Shown: positions 19,375-29,872 of the stretch, in pieces
Position numbering within the stretch: the first letter of the stretch is position 1
Layout of the letters: every line of letters begins with the position of its first letter
NCBI GenBank assembly: GCA_016125285.1
Contig: WGMA01000018.1
Coordinates: 1 to 64,000 of the forward strand
Source of the DNA: Phycisphaera sp.
GTDB lineage: Bacteria > Planctomycetota > Phycisphaerae > Phycisphaerales > Zrk34
Reading direction: 5' to 3'
DNA length: 64,000 bases
Translations under genes and position numbers: made by a program
The notes under the pieces: generated by a model
Seen by the model: the letters and a program-made list of their open reading frames with translations, nothing else
What the model was told of the DNA's origin: nothing
The model's database searches: none

Positions 19375-19958
19375 GTCGTCTCTCCGCCCGCGGGCATGTG
19401 CCGGTCGATGCAGTCGAACAGCGACCGCCGGATACGCTTGATCGCCTTGTACACCGCGTGCACGGATCGGCCGACGCGCTCGGCGACCCACGTCGCGGGG
19501 TTCGTCGTGCCGTAGTACGTCTCGAGCAGCTCGCGGTCCTGCTGCCGCAGCTTCTCGACGCAGCCGACCATCACGCGCTGACGGTGGCTGAGCTCGTCGT
19601 GCATCTCACGCTCCACGGTCGCCAGCTCGTCGAGCAACGCCTCGCTGAGCCAGTGACGGTCGCGCGCCTTACGGCGGCGGAAGCTGCGCACCTGGTTGAA
19701 CGCGATGGCCTTCGCCCACGGCACGAAGTCGCGCTGCGTGTCGAACTCGTCGAACTTCCGCCACAGCACGACGCTGGTCTCCTGAAAGATCTCGTCGGCG
19801 TCGGCGCGGTGGTGCACGAACGCCAGGATGTACGCCAGGATCCGCGTGTGGTGCTGCGCGAACAGAACCACGAACCGGTCGGCGTCGACGCCCACGGGCG
19901 CGCCGTCGGCCGCGTCCGCCTGCCCCTCGTCGCCGGGATGTGCCGAGTCGTCGTTCAT
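19371..19958 (-). CDS. Sigma-70 family (ECF-like) RNA polymerase sigma factor
   Basis: A 195-residue two-domain sigma factor. Region 2 spans about residues 25-100 (AQHHTRILAYILAFVHHRADADEIFQETSVVLWRKF broken into its parts: ILAYILAFVHHR, then DADEIFQETSVVLW). Region 4 lies at about 130-185 and ends in the helix-turn-helix ATWVAERVGRSVHAVYKAI. It resembles the Rhodopirellula/Verrucomicrobium sigma subfamily. The ATG at 19958 removes an unlikely 50-residue extension running into the divergent promoter region. It overlaps the FecR-LamG gene by four bases, so the pair is a signalling unit. The adjacent divergent module beginning at 20107 is the probable target. Confidence 0.92.
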   Translation of the reverse strand: MNDDSAHPGDEGQADAADGAPVGVDADRFVVLFAQHHTRILAYILAFVHHRADADEIFQETSVVLWRKFDEFDTQRDFVPWAKAIAFNQVRSFRRRKARDRHWLSEALLDELATVEREMHDELSHRQRVMVGCVEKLRQQDRELLETYYGTTNPATWVAERVGRSVHAVYKAIKRIRRSLFDCIDRHMPAGGETT

Positions 19959-20106
19959 GCGTGCGTCTCGCCGCGATCGCGGTCCTCTAAGCATATATGG
20001 TCCGCGCCCCGCGTGTTCTGGTACCCCGGCGGCAGCGAACTGAAATAAATCCTTCGCGGGGGTCCCAAAACGATCCGCCCCGAGCCATACTCCTGTGAGG
20101 ACACGC

Positions 20107-23100
20107 ATGAATCAGATCGCACTCCAGGGCAGCCGTATCCGGATCACGTGGGCCACGATCGCGATGCTGGCGACGCTGGCGACCGCCGCATCGGTGGGCG
20201 TCGCCGCGACGCCGGCCGACGAGGCGTTCTTCCGCGCGAAGGTCGCGCCGATCTTCGAGCTGCACTGCGTGCGGTGTCACGGCGAGGCGATGCAGAAGGG
20301 CAAGCTCGCCCTCAACACGCCCGCGGGACTGGCGCACGGCGCCGACGGCGACGCGGTCGTCACGCCCGGCAAGCCCGATGCGAGTCGGCTTATCGAGGTG
20401 GTCACCGGCCCGAACCCCGAGATGCCGAAGAAGGGCGATCCGCTCAAGCCCGAGCAGGTCGAGGCGCTGCGGCAGTGGATCTCCGCGGGCGCGGTGATGC
20501 CGGCCGACACGCGACTGGTCGATCGGCACGTGTCGGGCTCGATGGACTGGTGGTCGCTGCGGAAGGTCATCAAGCCGGAGCTGCCGACGCTCAGCGACGC
20601 CGACCGCGGGTGGGTGCGCACGCCGATCGACGCGTTCGTGATCGCCAAGCTGCGCGAGCAGGGCCTGTCGCCGTCGCCCGAGGCGGATCGCCGCACGCAC
20701 ATCCGCCGGCTGTACTTCGATCTGATCGGCCTGCCGCCGACGCCGGAGGAGGTCGACGCGTACGTCCGCGACGACGATCCCCACGCGTATGAGCGCCTCG
20801 TCGATCGCCTGCTGGCGTCGCCGCGCTACGGCGAGCGGTGGGCGCGACACTGGCTCGACGCGGTGCACTACGGCGACACGCACGGCTACGACAAGGACAA
20901 GGTCCGCCCGAACGCCTGGCCGTACCGCGACTACGTCATCCGCGCGTTCAACGAAGACAAGGCGTACGACCGCTTCGTCCGCGAGCAGCTGGCCGGCGAC
21001 GTGCTCTGGCCGGACACGGCCGACGGCGTGATCGGCACGGGGTTCATCGCGTCCGGGCCGTTCGACTTCGTCGGGCAGATCGAGGTGCGCAACGGCACGA
21101 TGGAGAAGGACCGCGTGCGCAACCTCGACCGCGACGACATGGTCACCGTGGCGATGAACACATTCGTGAGCACGACGGTGCAGTGCTCGCGCTGCCACAA
21201 CCACAAGTTCGACCCGATCACGCAGGCGGACTACTACGGCCTGCAGGCGGTGTTCGCCGCGGTGGATCGCGCCGATCGCGAATACGTGACGGACCCCGAC
21301 GTCGCCCGGCGTCGGCACGAGCTCGACACGCGTATCGAGACGCTGGCCGCGCGGCACGACGCGATCACCACGCAGATCGCCGCACGTGTGGCCGACGCGC
21401 TGCGCACGATCGATACGCGCCTCGCGTCGCTCAACGAGAAGCACGGCGACGAGAAGAAGCGGCCGGAGTACGGCTATCACAGCGGCATCGTCGACTCGCC
21501 GGAGATCGTCAAGTGGGTGCAGGTCGACCTCGGCAAGGCGACTGCCCTCGGACAGGTCGTGCTCAACCCGTGCCACGACGAGTTCGCGGGGATCGGCGCG
21601 GGGTTCGGCTTCCCGGTGAGCTTCAAGGTCGAGCTGTCGGATGACCCGACGTTCGCGAAGGGCGTGACGGTCATCGCGGATCGCACGACGGCGGACGTGC
21701 CGAACCCGAAGCTCACGCCGGTCGTGTTCGACGCGGGCGGCGCGACGGGGCGGTACCTGCGGGTGACGGCGACGAAGCTGGCGACGCGTCAGAACGACTA
21801 CATCTTCGCGCTCGCCGAGCTGCAGGCGATCGCGGCGGCGAGCGGCGAGAACGTCGCACGCGGCAGGGCGGTCACGTCGCTCGACAGCATCGAGGCGCCG
21901 GTGCGCTGGCGTCGCAGCAACCTGACCGATGGCATCTACTTCACCGGCGGGGCGGACCCGCAGCAGCAGGTCGAGGCGGCGATGCTGCGTCAGGAGCGCC
22001 AGCGACTGCTCGATACGGCGCTGACCGATGCCGAGCGCGACGAGCTGAAGCGGATCGACGCGGAGCTCGGCACGCTGCGCGGTCGGCTCGGCGACCTGCC
22101 GAACGCGACGGGCACGGTGTACGCCGCGGCGACGGACTTCAAGCCGCAGGGCAACTTCGTGCCGACGCGGGGCAAGCCGCGCGTCATCCACGTGCTGCGG
22201 CGCGGCGCCGAGAACGCGCCGGACCTCGACCGCGGGCCCGTCGCGCCAGGCGCGATCGCCTCGGTCACCAACGCGTTCGGCCTGTCGCATCACTTCGACC
22301 TGCCCGCCGGTCACAGCGAGGGCGACGCACGCGTGGCGCTGGCCGAGTGGATCGTCGACGCCGACAACCCGCTGACGTGGCGGTCGATCGTCAATCGTGT
22401 GTGGCAGTACCACTTCGGCCACGGCATGGTCGACACGCCCAACGACTTCGGTCGCATGGGCGCCAAGCCGTCGCACCCGCTGCTGCTCGACTGGCTGGCG
22501 ACGTGGTTCCGCGACGACGCGAAGGGCTCGATCAAGTCGCTGCACCGCATGATCGTGATGTCGGCGACGTACCGGCAGAGCTCCGGCGGCGACGAGGCGA
22601 AGGAACGCGTCGACGGGTCGAACATGTACCTGTGGCGGATGAACCGGCGGAAGCTCGAGGCCGAGCCGCTGCGCGACGCGACGCTGATGATCGCCGGGCA
22701 GCTCGACCTGAAGATGGGCGGGCCGGGGTTCCGCGCGTTCGGCTTCAAGGACGATCACTCGCCGCACTACAAGTACGCCGAGTTCGACCCGGACGATCCC
22801 GCGTCGCACCGCCGGACCATCTACCGGTTCATCGTCCGCAGCGTGCCCGACCCGTTCATGGCGTCGCTGGACTGCGCCGATCCCTCGCTGATCGTCGAGC
22901 GGCGCGTGCAGACGCTGACCGCGACGCAGGCGCTGGCGCTGCTGAACAACAAGTTCATGGTGCGGATGGCCGAGCACTTCGCCGACCGCTTGTCGGTGCT
23001 CGCGAACGACCCCCGCGGACGCATCGACGCGGCGTGCCGCCTGGCGTTCGGCCGCGAAGCGAGCCAGGCGGAGATCGACACGCTGCTGCCGATCGCCGAG

Positions 23101-23166
23101 AAACACGGGATGGCCAACGTCTGCCGCATTTTGCTGAACACCAACGAATTCATCTTCGTGGATTGA
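20107..23166 (+). CDS. DUF1549/DUF1553 planctomycete cytochrome protein with discoidin-like insert
   Basis: A 1019-residue secreted protein. A signal peptide covers about residues 15-35 and is followed by a PSCyt1-type cytochrome domain with CVRCH at 54-58. A DUF1549 domain starts near 175 and contains a second haem motif, CSRCH, at 360-364 within CSRCHNHKFDPIT. An insert at about 455-590 (VQVDLGKATALGQVVLNP, later YLRVTATKL) looks like an F5/8-type discoidin domain, often sugar-binding. DUF1553 fills about 700-1010. The catalytic role of the family is not established. The ATG at 20107 is preferred over the GTG four codons earlier. A DUF1501 gene follows 66 bases later, and the sigma/FecR pair is divergent 148 bases upstream. 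Confidence 0.92.
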   Translation: MNQIALQGSRIRITWATIAMLATLATAASVGVAATPADEAFFRAKVAPIFELHCVRCHGEAMQKGKLALNTPAGLAHGADGDAVVTPGKPDASRLIEVVTGPNPEMPKKGDPLKPEQVEALRQWISAGAVMPADTRLVDRHVSGSMDWWSLRKVIKPELPTLSDADRGWVRTPIDAFVIAKLREQGLSPSPEADRRTHIRRLYFDLIGLPPTPEEVDAYVRDDDPHAYERLVDRLLASPRYGERWARHWLDAVHYGDTHGYDKDKVRPNAWPYRDYVIRAFNEDKAYDRFVREQLAGDVLWPDTADGVIGTGFIASGPFDFVGQIEVRNGTMEKDRVRNLDRDDMVTVAMNTFVSTTVQCSRCHNHKFDPITQADYYGLQAVFAAVDRADREYVTDPDVARRRHELDTRIETLAARHDAITTQIAARVADALRTIDTRLASLNEKHGDEKKRPEYGYHSGIVDSPEIVKWVQVDLGKATALGQVVLNPCHDEFAGIGAGFGFPVSFKVELSDDPTFAKGVTVIADRTTADVPNPKLTPVVFDAGGATGRYLRVTATKLATRQNDYIFALAELQAIAAASGENVARGRAVTSLDSIEAPVRWRRSNLTDGIYFTGGADPQQQVEAAMLRQERQRLLDTALTDAERDELKRIDAELGTLRGRLGDLPNATGTVYAAATDFKPQGNFVPTRGKPRVIHVLRRGAENAPDLDRGPVAPGAIASVTNAFGLSHHFDLPAGHSEGDARVALAEWIVDADNPLTWRSIVNRVWQYHFGHGMVDTPNDFGRMGAKPSHPLLLDWLATWFRDDAKGSIKSLHRMIVMSATYRQSSGGDEAKERVDGSNMYLWRMNRRKLEAEPLRDATLMIAGQLDLKMGGPGFRAFGFKDDHSPHYKYAEFDPDDPASHRRTIYRFIVRSVPDPFMASLDCADPSLIVERRVQTLTATQALALLNNKFMVRMAEHFADRLSVLANDPRGRIDAACRLAFGREASQAEIDTLLPIAEKHGMANVCRILLNTNEFIFVD

Positions 23167-23170
23167 AACG

Positions 23171-23330
23171 ATCTCGGATTTCGGATCTCGGATTTGCTGA
23201 CGCTTGTCGCGGACACAGTGAGGTAGGGCCACATGAAACGACGTCCTGAACAGAACGCACATTCGAATGCCGGCGGCGCGCCCGATTCGCGGAGCCCAAT
23301 CCGCAATTCGAAATCTGCAATCCCAAATCG
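23171..23330. repeat. Paired 7-bp-period repeat arrays around a gene start
   Basis: The left array at 23171-23197 consists of heptamers of the type GATTTCG/GATCTCG. The right array at 23296-23330 consists of heptamers in the opposite orientation (CCGCAAT, TCGAAAT, CTGCAAT, CCCAAAT). The core between them is 98 bases. The left array lies between the two genes of the module. The right one lies inside the DUF1501 gene and encodes residues of its N-terminal region just before the Tat motif. Confidence 0.8.
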
Positions 23331-24804
23331 CCGCGCGTTTCTGTCTCAGCTCGGCGGCGGATTCGGCGGCATCGCGCTGGCCAGCCTGCTCGGCCGCGAC
23401 CGACTGCTTGCGGCCGACGCGCCTTCGCATCACATCGGCAACGGCGTGCTGTTCAAGCAGGGCGGCACGCACTTCCCGGCGCGGGCGAAGCGCGTCGTGC
23501 AGCTGTACATGTCCGGCGCGGCGAGCCAGTGCGACACGTTCGATTACAAGCCGCGCCTCGTGCGCGACGATGGCCAGAAGTGGGACCCGGGGCAGAAGGT
23601 CGAGCTGTTTCAGTCGTCGCCGGGCAACGCGATGGCGTCGCCGTGGCCCTGGCGTCGGTATGGCGAGTGCGGCAAGCACATCAACGACTGCGTCGCGCCG
23701 CTGGGCGACTGCGTGGACGACATGGCGTTCATCCACAACATGGTCAGCAAGTCGAACGTGCACGGGCCGGCGACGTTCATGCAGGCGACGGGGTTCATCC
23801 TGCCGGGCTTCCCGTCGGCGGGCGCGTGGGTCAGCTACGGGCTGGGCTCGATGAACGACAACCTGCCGACGTTCGTGGTGCTGCCGGACCCGCGCGGGTT
23901 CGCGCCGAACGGGCCGAAGAACTGGGCCAGCGCGTTTCTCCCCGCTGAGCACCAGGGCACGATGATCCGCCCGGGCTCGGCGAACCCGATCGCGGACCTG
24001 TACCCGCCGAAGGACGCGGGCTACATCACCGACGCGTCGGAGGACGCGACGCTCGCGGCGCTGCACCGGCTCAACGCCGCGCACGCCGAGACGCGTGTCG
24101 GCGACAGCCGGCTCGACGCGCGCATCCGCTCGTACGAGATGGCCGCGCGCATGCAGCTGACCGCGCCGCACGTGCTGGACATCTCGAAGGAGCCGCAGCA
24201 CATCCTCGACATGTACGGCATCAACGCGAAGGACACGAAGTACGACGGGCCGATGGACCCCGGCGAGGAGGCGCGGCACTTCGGTCGCAACTGCCTGGTC
24301 GCGCGGCGGCTGCTCGAGCAGGGCGTGCGCTTCATCCAGATCTGGTCCGGCGCGGACAACGGGTTCCCACGCCGCAACTGGGACAGCCACGAAGACATCA
24401 AACGCGACCACTGGCCGCTGGGCATGGGCATGGCGACCGGCGCCGCGGCGCTGATCAAGGACCTCAAGCAGCGCGGCATGCTGGAGGACACGATCGTGCT
24501 GTGGACCACGGAGTTCGGCCGCATGCCGTGCTCGCAGGGATCGAAGGGGCGCGACCACAACCCGTTCGGCTTCACGAACTGGCTGGCGGGCGGCGGCATC
24601 AAGGGCGGCACGACGTACGGCCCGTCGGACGAGTGGTCGTGGCGACCGGCCGACCCGGCGAACCCGACTTACTGCTACGACGTGCACGCGACGATCATGC
24701 GCCTGCTCGGCATCGACCACGAGCGGCTGACGTATCGCCACAACGGCATCGACCGCCGCCTGACCGACGTGCACGGACACGTGATCCACGACATCGTGGC
24801 GTAA
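23233..24804 (+). CDS. DUF1501 family Tat-exported protein
   Basis: A 523-residue member of DUF1501, a planctomycete family related to the alkaline phosphatase/sulfatase superfamily. Its reaction is unknown. The Tat leader NRRAFLSQLGGGFGG begins at about residue 32, unusually late. The preceding 30 residues are hydrophilic and partly encoded by a heptamer repeat (residues 22-32). Mature-domain features include RVVQLYMSGAASQCDTFDYKP and the later TEFGRMP...GRDHNP region typical of the family. It forms a two-gene unit with the upstream cytochrome gene. Because the repeat lies in frame before the leader, the real start could be later, but no better start codon is evident. Confidence 0.9.
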   Translation: MKRRPEQNAHSNAGGAPDSRSPIRNSKSAIPNRRAFLSQLGGGFGGIALASLLGRDRLLAADAPSHHIGNGVLFKQGGTHFPARAKRVVQLYMSGAASQCDTFDYKPRLVRDDGQKWDPGQKVELFQSSPGNAMASPWPWRRYGECGKHINDCVAPLGDCVDDMAFIHNMVSKSNVHGPATFMQATGFILPGFPSAGAWVSYGLGSMNDNLPTFVVLPDPRGFAPNGPKNWASAFLPAEHQGTMIRPGSANPIADLYPPKDAGYITDASEDATLAALHRLNAAHAETRVGDSRLDARIRSYEMAARMQLTAPHVLDISKEPQHILDMYGINAKDTKYDGPMDPGEEARHFGRNCLVARRLLEQGVRFIQIWSGADNGFPRRNWDSHEDIKRDHWPLGMGMATGAAALIKDLKQRGMLEDTIVLWTTEFGRMPCSQGSKGRDHNPFGFTNWLAGGGIKGGTTYGPSDEWSWRPADPANPTYCYDVHATIMRLLGIDHERLTYRHNGIDRRLTDVHGHVIHDIVA

Positions 24805-25000
24805 TCGGGGAAAACTTTTTCATCAATTTGCCGTCGCGGTGTTACAAATACGCCGCGCCGGTCTATTTCATTGGTAGGAGGACGCGGTATGCGCGTCCGA
24901 CGCCGTATTGGCGGCCTTAGAGGAAATCGTGCGAACCGAAGAGTATTATCCTGCGGGCGCAAATCGGAGGCCCCTCACGTTGACTTATCGAGAGCACTCC

Positions 25001-28000
25001 ATGAAGCATCGCTATCTCCGCAGACTGGCGGCGTCGGCCGTCACCGCATCCGTCATCGCCACGCTGCTGGTCGCCGTGTCGGCGCAAGGCGCAACCCCCG
25101 CGGGCGCCGTCCGCTTCGACCGCGACATCCGTCCGCTGCTGTCCGACAAATGCTTCCACTGTCACGGGCCGTCGGAGAAGGACCGCAAGGCGAAGCTCCG
25201 GCTCGACCTCCGCGAAGAGGCGACGGCGGATCACAAGGGCATCACGGCGATCGTGCCGGGCGACCTGGAGAACAGCGAGGCGTGGCAGCGGATCACCGCG
25301 AAGGACAGCGACGACCTGATGCCGCCGCCGAAGTCGAACAAGACGCTCAGCGCCGAAGAGAAGGACCTGATCAAGCGTTGGATCGAGCAGGGCGCGAAGT
25401 GGTCGAAGCACTGGTCGTTCGTCGCGCCGGAGCGGCCCGAGCTGCCGAAGGTGTCGAACGAGCAGTGGGTGAAGAATGCGATTGATCGCTTCGTGATGGC
25501 GCGGCTCGACGCCGAGGGGCTCAAGCCGTCGCCCGAGGCGGACCGCCGCACGCTGATCCGCCGCGTGACGCTGGACATGACGGGCCTGCCGCCGACGGTG
25601 GAGGACGTGGAGGCGTTCGTGGCGGACAAGTCGCCGAACGCTTACGAAAAGATGGTGGACCGCGTGCTGGCGTCGCCGCGCTACGGTCAGCGGATGGCGT
25701 CGATGTGGCTGGACGCGGCGCGTTACGGCGACACGAGCGTGCACCACGCCGACGGCCCGCGCCAGATGTGGGCGTGGCGTGACCACATCGTCAACGCCTA
25801 CAACCAGAACCAGCCGTTCGACCAGTTCAGCACCGAGCAGCTCGCCGGTGACCTGCTGCCGGACGCGACGGTCGTGCAGAAGCTCGCCTCGGGATTCAAC
25901 CGCAACAACGCCACGACGGACGAGGGCGGCGCGATCGCCGAGGAGTACCGCGTGGAGTACGCGGTCGACCGCGTCAAGACGACGTCGACGGTATGGCTGG
26001 GTCTGACGATGGAGTGCGGGCAGTGCCACGAGCACAAGTACGACCCGATCACGCACGACGAGTACTACCAGTTCTACGCGTTCTTCAACATCAGCGCCGA
26101 CGGCGGCATGCAGACACGCAAGGGCAATGCGGCGCCGATGGTCAGCGTGCCCGACGAGAAGAGCCTGACGTTGCTGCCGGACGTGCGTGCGAAGATCGCC
26201 GACGAGGAAGAGAAGCTCAAGGCGCGCGAGCAGGCGATGGGGCCGGAGTTCGAGGCGTGGCTGAAGAAGACCGAGGCCGACTTCGTGCTGGACAACAAGG
26301 CGGTGAACCTCGTGCCGACCGACGCGCTGGCGTACTACCCGCTGGACGAGGAGAAGGGCAACAAGGTTGTCAACGATACCGATGAGAAGTCGGAGGGCGA
26401 GGTCAAGGGCGGCGATCCGCAGTGGGTGGAGGCGAAGAACGGCCGCGGCCTGAAGCTCGACGGCAAGGCGTACGTGGACCTCGGCAACGTGGGCGACTTC
26501 GAGCGCACCGACGGGTTCAGCTACGGCGGGTGGATCTACACCGACGGCCCGGCGAACGGCGCGCCGATCGCCCGCATGGACGGCGGCAACGACTATCGCG
26601 GGTACGACATGCTGCTGCAGAACGGCATGGTCACGGCGCACATCATCAACAAGTGGCCGACCAACGCGATCAAGATCAAGACCAAGAAGAAGCTGACGCC
26701 GAAGGAATGGCATCACGTGATGGTCACGTACGACGGTTCGTCGAAGGCGGCGGGCGTGACGGTGTACGTCGACGGCGCGTCGTGGGAATGGGACATCGAG
26801 CAGGACCGGCTCAGCGCGACGATCCGCACGCCGAAGAACCTGCTGATCGGCACCCGTCACGGCGGGTCGCGATTTACCGGCATCGTCGATGACATGCGTG
26901 TGTTCGGCCGAACGCTCACGGCGTCGGAGGTGCAGGCGCTGGCGGGTTCCGATCCGCTCGGGCCGATCTTCGCCACGCCCGCCGCGCAGCGCACCGACGA
27001 GCAGGTCGCGGCCTTACGGAATCACTATCTCTACAACGTCGACAAGGACTACAAGACGATCGCGGCGCGGCGTGACGAGCTGAAGGCGAAGGAAGCGGAG
27101 CTGCAGAAGCCGCTGACGACGGTGATGGTGATGGCGGACATGGCCAAGCCGCGCGACACGTTCGTGCTCAACCGCGGCCAGTACGACCAGCCGACGAAGG
27201 TGAAGGTCGAGCCCGGCACGCCCGCGGTGCTGCCGCCGATGCCGGAGGGCGCGCCGCGTAACCGGCTCGGCCTGGCGCAGTGGCTGTTCAGCAAGGAACA
27301 CCCGCTCACGTCGCGCGTCGCGGTCAACCGCTACTGGCTGATGCTGTTCGGCAACGGCATCGTCAACACCCCGGGCGACTTCGGCTCGCAGGGCGAGTTC
27401 CCGTCGCACCCCGAGCTGCTCGACTGGCTGGCGGTCGACTTCCGCGAGTCCGGCTGGGACGTGAAGCGCATGATCAAACAGATCATGATGTCGGCCACCT
27501 ATCGCCAGTCGTCGAAGATGAGGCCGGACCTGATGGAACGCGACCCCCAGAACCGGCTGCTGGCGCGCGGCGCGCGTTACCGGCTCCAGGGCGAGTTCAT
27601 CCGCGACACGGCGCTGTACCTCAGCGGGCTGCTGGTCGACGAGATGGGCGGCCCGGGCGTCAAGCCCTATCAGCCGCCGGGCCTGTGGGCGGAGGTCGGC
27701 CTCGGCGGCAACCCGAAGTTCACCCAGGATCACGGCGACGCGCTGTATCGGCGCAGCCTCTACACGTACTGGAAGCGGTCGGCGCCGCCGCCAAGCATGA
27801 TCATCTTCGACGCGCCCACCCGCGAGAAGTGCGAGATCGGACGGGCGCGGACCAACACGCCGCTGCAGGCGCTGGTGACGCTCAACGACGTGCAGTTCGT
27901 GGAGACGGCGCGGGCGCTGGCGCAGCGGATGATCAAGCAGGGCGGGGCGACGCCGCAGCAGCGCGTCGACTTCGCGTTCGCGTTGGCCACGGCGCGTCAG

Positions 28001-28204
28001 CCCAGCGCGTCGGAGCGCGACGTGCTGCTCGACGTGTTCAACGCCGCGAAGAAGAAGTACGCCGCCGACAAGGACGCCGCGACGCAGCTCGTGACCTTTG
28101 GCGAATCCAAGCGCGACGGGTCCATCGACGTGTCGGAGCACGCGGCGTGGACGATCGTGGCGAGCACGATCCTCAACCTCGACGAGACGCTGACCAGGGA
28201 GTGA
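25001..28204 (+). CDS. DUF1549/DUF1553 planctomycete cytochrome protein with LamG insert
   Basis: A 1067-residue secreted protein: signal peptide over about residues 8-31, PSCyt1-type cytochrome domain with CFHCH at 51-55, DUF1549 with CGQCH at 339-343 (followed by EHKYDPIT), a LamG domain at about 440-650 ([13 protein letters not shown] to [19 protein letters not shown]), then DUF1553 to the end. LamG replaces the discoidin-like insert of the upstream paralogue, so the haem scaffold seems to carry exchangeable binding domains. The ATG at 25001 begins the signal peptide; the in-frame codon at 24908 would add an unlikely extension. The DUF1501 partner starts five bases after the stop. Confidence 0.93.
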   Translation: MKHRYLRRLAASAVTASVIATLLVAVSAQGATPAGAVRFDRDIRPLLSDKCFHCHGPSEKDRKAKLRLDLREEATADHKGITAIVPGDLENSEAWQRITAKDSDDLMPPPKSNKTLSAEEKDLIKRWIEQGAKWSKHWSFVAPERPELPKVSNEQWVKNAIDRFVMARLDAEGLKPSPEADRRTLIRRVTLDMTGLPPTVEDVEAFVADKSPNAYEKMVDRVLASPRYGQRMASMWLDAARYGDTSVHHADGPRQMWAWRDHIVNAYNQNQPFDQFSTEQLAGDLLPDATVVQKLASGFNRNNATTDEGGAIAEEYRVEYAVDRVKTTSTVWLGLTMECGQCHEHKYDPITHDEYYQFYAFFNISADGGMQTRKGNAAPMVSVPDEKSLTLLPDVRAKIADEEEKLKAREQAMGPEFEAWLKKTEADFVLDNKAVNLVPTDALAYYPLDEEKGNKVVNDTDEKSEGEVKGGDPQWVEAKNGRGLKLDGKAYVDLGNVGDFERTDGFSYGGWIYTDGPANGAPIARMDGGNDYRGYDMLLQNGMVTAHIINKWPTNAIKIKTKKKLTPKEWHHVMVTYDGSSKAAGVTVYVDGASWEWDIEQDRLSATIRTPKNLLIGTRHGGSRFTGIVDDMRVFGRTLTASEVQALAGSDPLGPIFATPAAQRTDEQVAALRNHYLYNVDKDYKTIAARRDELKAKEAELQKPLTTVMVMADMAKPRDTFVLNRGQYDQPTKVKVEPGTPAVLPPMPEGAPRNRLGLAQWLFSKEHPLTSRVAVNRYWLMLFGNGIVNTPGDFGSQGEFPSHPELLDWLAVDFRESGWDVKRMIKQIMMSATYRQSSKMRPDLMERDPQNRLLARGARYRLQGEFIRDTALYLSGLLVDEMGGPGVKPYQPPGLWAEVGLGGNPKFTQDHGDALYRRSLYTYWKRSAPPPSMIIFDAPTREKCEIGRARTNTPLQALVTLNDVQFVETARALAQRMIKQGGATPQQRVDFAFALATARQPSASERDVLLDVFNAAKKKYAADKDAATQLVTFGESKRDGSIDVSEHAAWTIVASTILNLDETLTRE

Positions 28205-28209
28205 CGCAC

Positions 28210-29700
28210 ATGGACCCGATCACCGAATACCACCGCAACATGACACGCCGGCAGCTGCTGTCGGCGACGCGCGGCTGCCTCGGCGCCGCGGCGCTGGCGA
28301 CGCTGCTGGGCGACACGCCGATGCTCAACGCCGCGACGGCGCAGAAGGCCAGCAAGCCGATGCTCGGCTCGGCGGCCAACGGCGGTCTGCCCGAGCTGCC
28401 GCACTTCGCGCCCAAGGCGAAGCGCGTGATCTACCTGTTCATGGCCGGCGGCCCGAGCCATATCGACATGTTCGATTACAAGCCGGCGCTGCGCGACATC
28501 CACGGCAAGGAGCTGCCGGACTCGATCCGCAACGGTCAGCGCATCACCGGCATGACCAGCGGGCAGAAGTCGTTCCCGTGCGTCGCGCCGATGTTCAACT
28601 TCGAGCAGGTCGGCCAGCGGGGCACGTGGGTCAACACCGACATCCTCCCGCACACCGCGCGCATCGTCGACGACATCGCCATCATCCGCACGATGCACAC
28701 CGAGGCGATCAACCACGACCCGGCGATCACCTACATCAACACCGGCACGCAGCAGCTCGGCCGGCCCAGCTTCGGGTCGTGGGTCAGCTACGGGCTGGGG
28801 TCGCCCAACCACGACCTGCCGGCGTATGTGACGTTCATCTCCGTCGGCGCCAAGCCCGGCCAGGCGCTGTTCGCGCGGCTGTGGGGCAGCGGCTTCCTGC
28901 CGTCGAAGCACCAGGGCGTGCAGTTCCGCAGCGGCGCCGACCCGGTGCTGTACCTGTCCAACCCGCCCGGCGTTGACCGCGACATGCGGCGCAAGATGCT
29001 CGACGGCATCGCGCAGCTCAACGGCGAGCGCTTCGACGCGGTCGGCGACCCCGAGATCGACGCACGCGTGTCGCAGTACGAGATGGCGTATCGCATGCAG
29101 ACCTCCGTGCCGGAACTGATGAGCATCGACGACGAGCCGGAGTCGACGTTCGAGATGTACGGGCCCGACTCGAAGAAGAAGGGCACGTTCGCGGCGAACT
29201 GCGTGCTGGCGCGGCGGCTGGCGGAGCGCGGCGTGCCGTTCGTGCAGCTGTTCCACCGCGGGTGGGACCAGCACGGCAACCTGCCCAACGAGATCCGCAA
29301 GAACGCCGCGGGCACCGATCAGCCCGCCGCGGCGCTCGTGCAGGACCTCAAGCAGCGCGGCCTGCTCGAGGACACCGTCGTGATCTTCGGCGGCGAGTTC
29401 GGCCGGACGATCTACAGCCAGGGCAAGCTGACCGCCAACAACCACGGCCGCGACCACCACGGCCGGTGCTTCTCGACGTGGGTCGCCGGCGGCGGATTCC
29501 AGCCGGGCATCGACTACGGCACGACCGACGACTACTGCTACAACATCGTCGAGAACCCCGTGCACATCAGCGACCTGAACGCCACGGTGCTCCGCACGCT
29601 GGGCATCGACCACCAGCGGTTTACCGTCAAGTACCAGGGCCTGGACTGGCGTCTGACGGGCGTGAACGGGGCGAAGGTGGTGCCGGGGCTGCTGGCGTGA
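28210..29700 (+). CDS. DUF1501 family Tat-exported protein
   Basis: A 496-residue DUF1501 protein. The leader has a twin arginine in [12 protein letters not shown] at about residues 11-22, followed by a short hydrophobic stretch. Family landmarks include [20 protein letters not shown] near residue 74 and [11 protein letters not shown] with [10 protein letters not shown] in the last third, where the superfamily keeps metal ligands. It follows the LamG-bearing cytochrome gene by five bases and is clearly co-transcribed with it. The partner proteins probably meet in the periplasm after export by different routes (Tat here, Sec for the haem protein). Substrate unknown. Confidence 0.93.
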   Translation: MDPITEYHRNMTRRQLLSATRGCLGAAALATLLGDTPMLNAATAQKASKPMLGSAANGGLPELPHFAPKAKRVIYLFMAGGPSHIDMFDYKPALRDIHGKELPDSIRNGQRITGMTSGQKSFPCVAPMFNFEQVGQRGTWVNTDILPHTARIVDDIAIIRTMHTEAINHDPAITYINTGTQQLGRPSFGSWVSYGLGSPNHDLPAYVTFISVGAKPGQALFARLWGSGFLPSKHQGVQFRSGADPVLYLSNPPGVDRDMRRKMLDGIAQLNGERFDAVGDPEIDARVSQYEMAYRMQTSVPELMSIDDEPESTFEMYGPDSKKKGTFAANCVLARRLAERGVPFVQLFHRGWDQHGNLPNEIRKNAAGTDQPAAALVQDLKQRGLLEDTVVIFGGEFGRTIYSQGKLTANNHGRDHHGRCFSTWVAGGGFQPGIDYGTTDDYCYNIVENPVHISDLNATVLRTLGIDHQRFTVKYQGLDWRLTGVNGAKVVPGLLA

Positions 29701-29773
29701 CCGCCCGGCCTCGCTAACTTCGCCGTGAGCCCGAGAATAGCGAAGCAAATCTGATTGCCTTGACGGGGTCCGG

Positions 29774-29782
29774 TGCTATCAT
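29774..29782 (+). promoter_or_regulatory. Extended -10 promoter for the RRM gene
   Basis: TGCTATCAT supplies a TG-N extended -10, with TATCAT at 29777-29782. TTGCCT at 29755-29760 lies 16 bases upstream as a possible -35. Transcription would start about 80 bases before the ATG and produce the leader that carries the hairpin at 29826-29863. Confidence 0.45.
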
Positions 29783-29825
29783 ATTTGCTGAAGCGCACTG
29801 TGTTCCCGATTGATTGGTGGCCTCG

Positions 29826-29863
29826 TTGGACTCCAAGCTCGTCGGCGAAACGGATGCTTGGAG
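29826..29863 (+). promoter_or_regulatory. Leader hairpin covering the RRM gene ribosome-binding site
   Basis: CTCCAAGC at 29831-29838 pairs perfectly with GCTTGGAG at 29856-29863. The last four bases, GGAG, are the Shine-Dalgarno of the gene, nine bases before its ATG, so the stem would hide it. The same CCAA can instead pair with TTGG at 29826-29829 in a small competing hairpin. Two exclusive folds around a ribosome-binding site suggest control of translation, for example by temperature or by the protein itself. Confidence 0.5.
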
Positions 29864-29872
29864 ATACCGGTC

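Noticed and set aside
19987-24789. A 1600-codon open frame on the minus strand opposite the DUF1549/DUF1553 and DUF1501 genes
   Set aside because: The product is Arg/His/Val-rich with no domain, and the plus-strand frames show clear families, haem motifs and a Tat leader. Long antisense frames are expected in GC-rich coding DNA.
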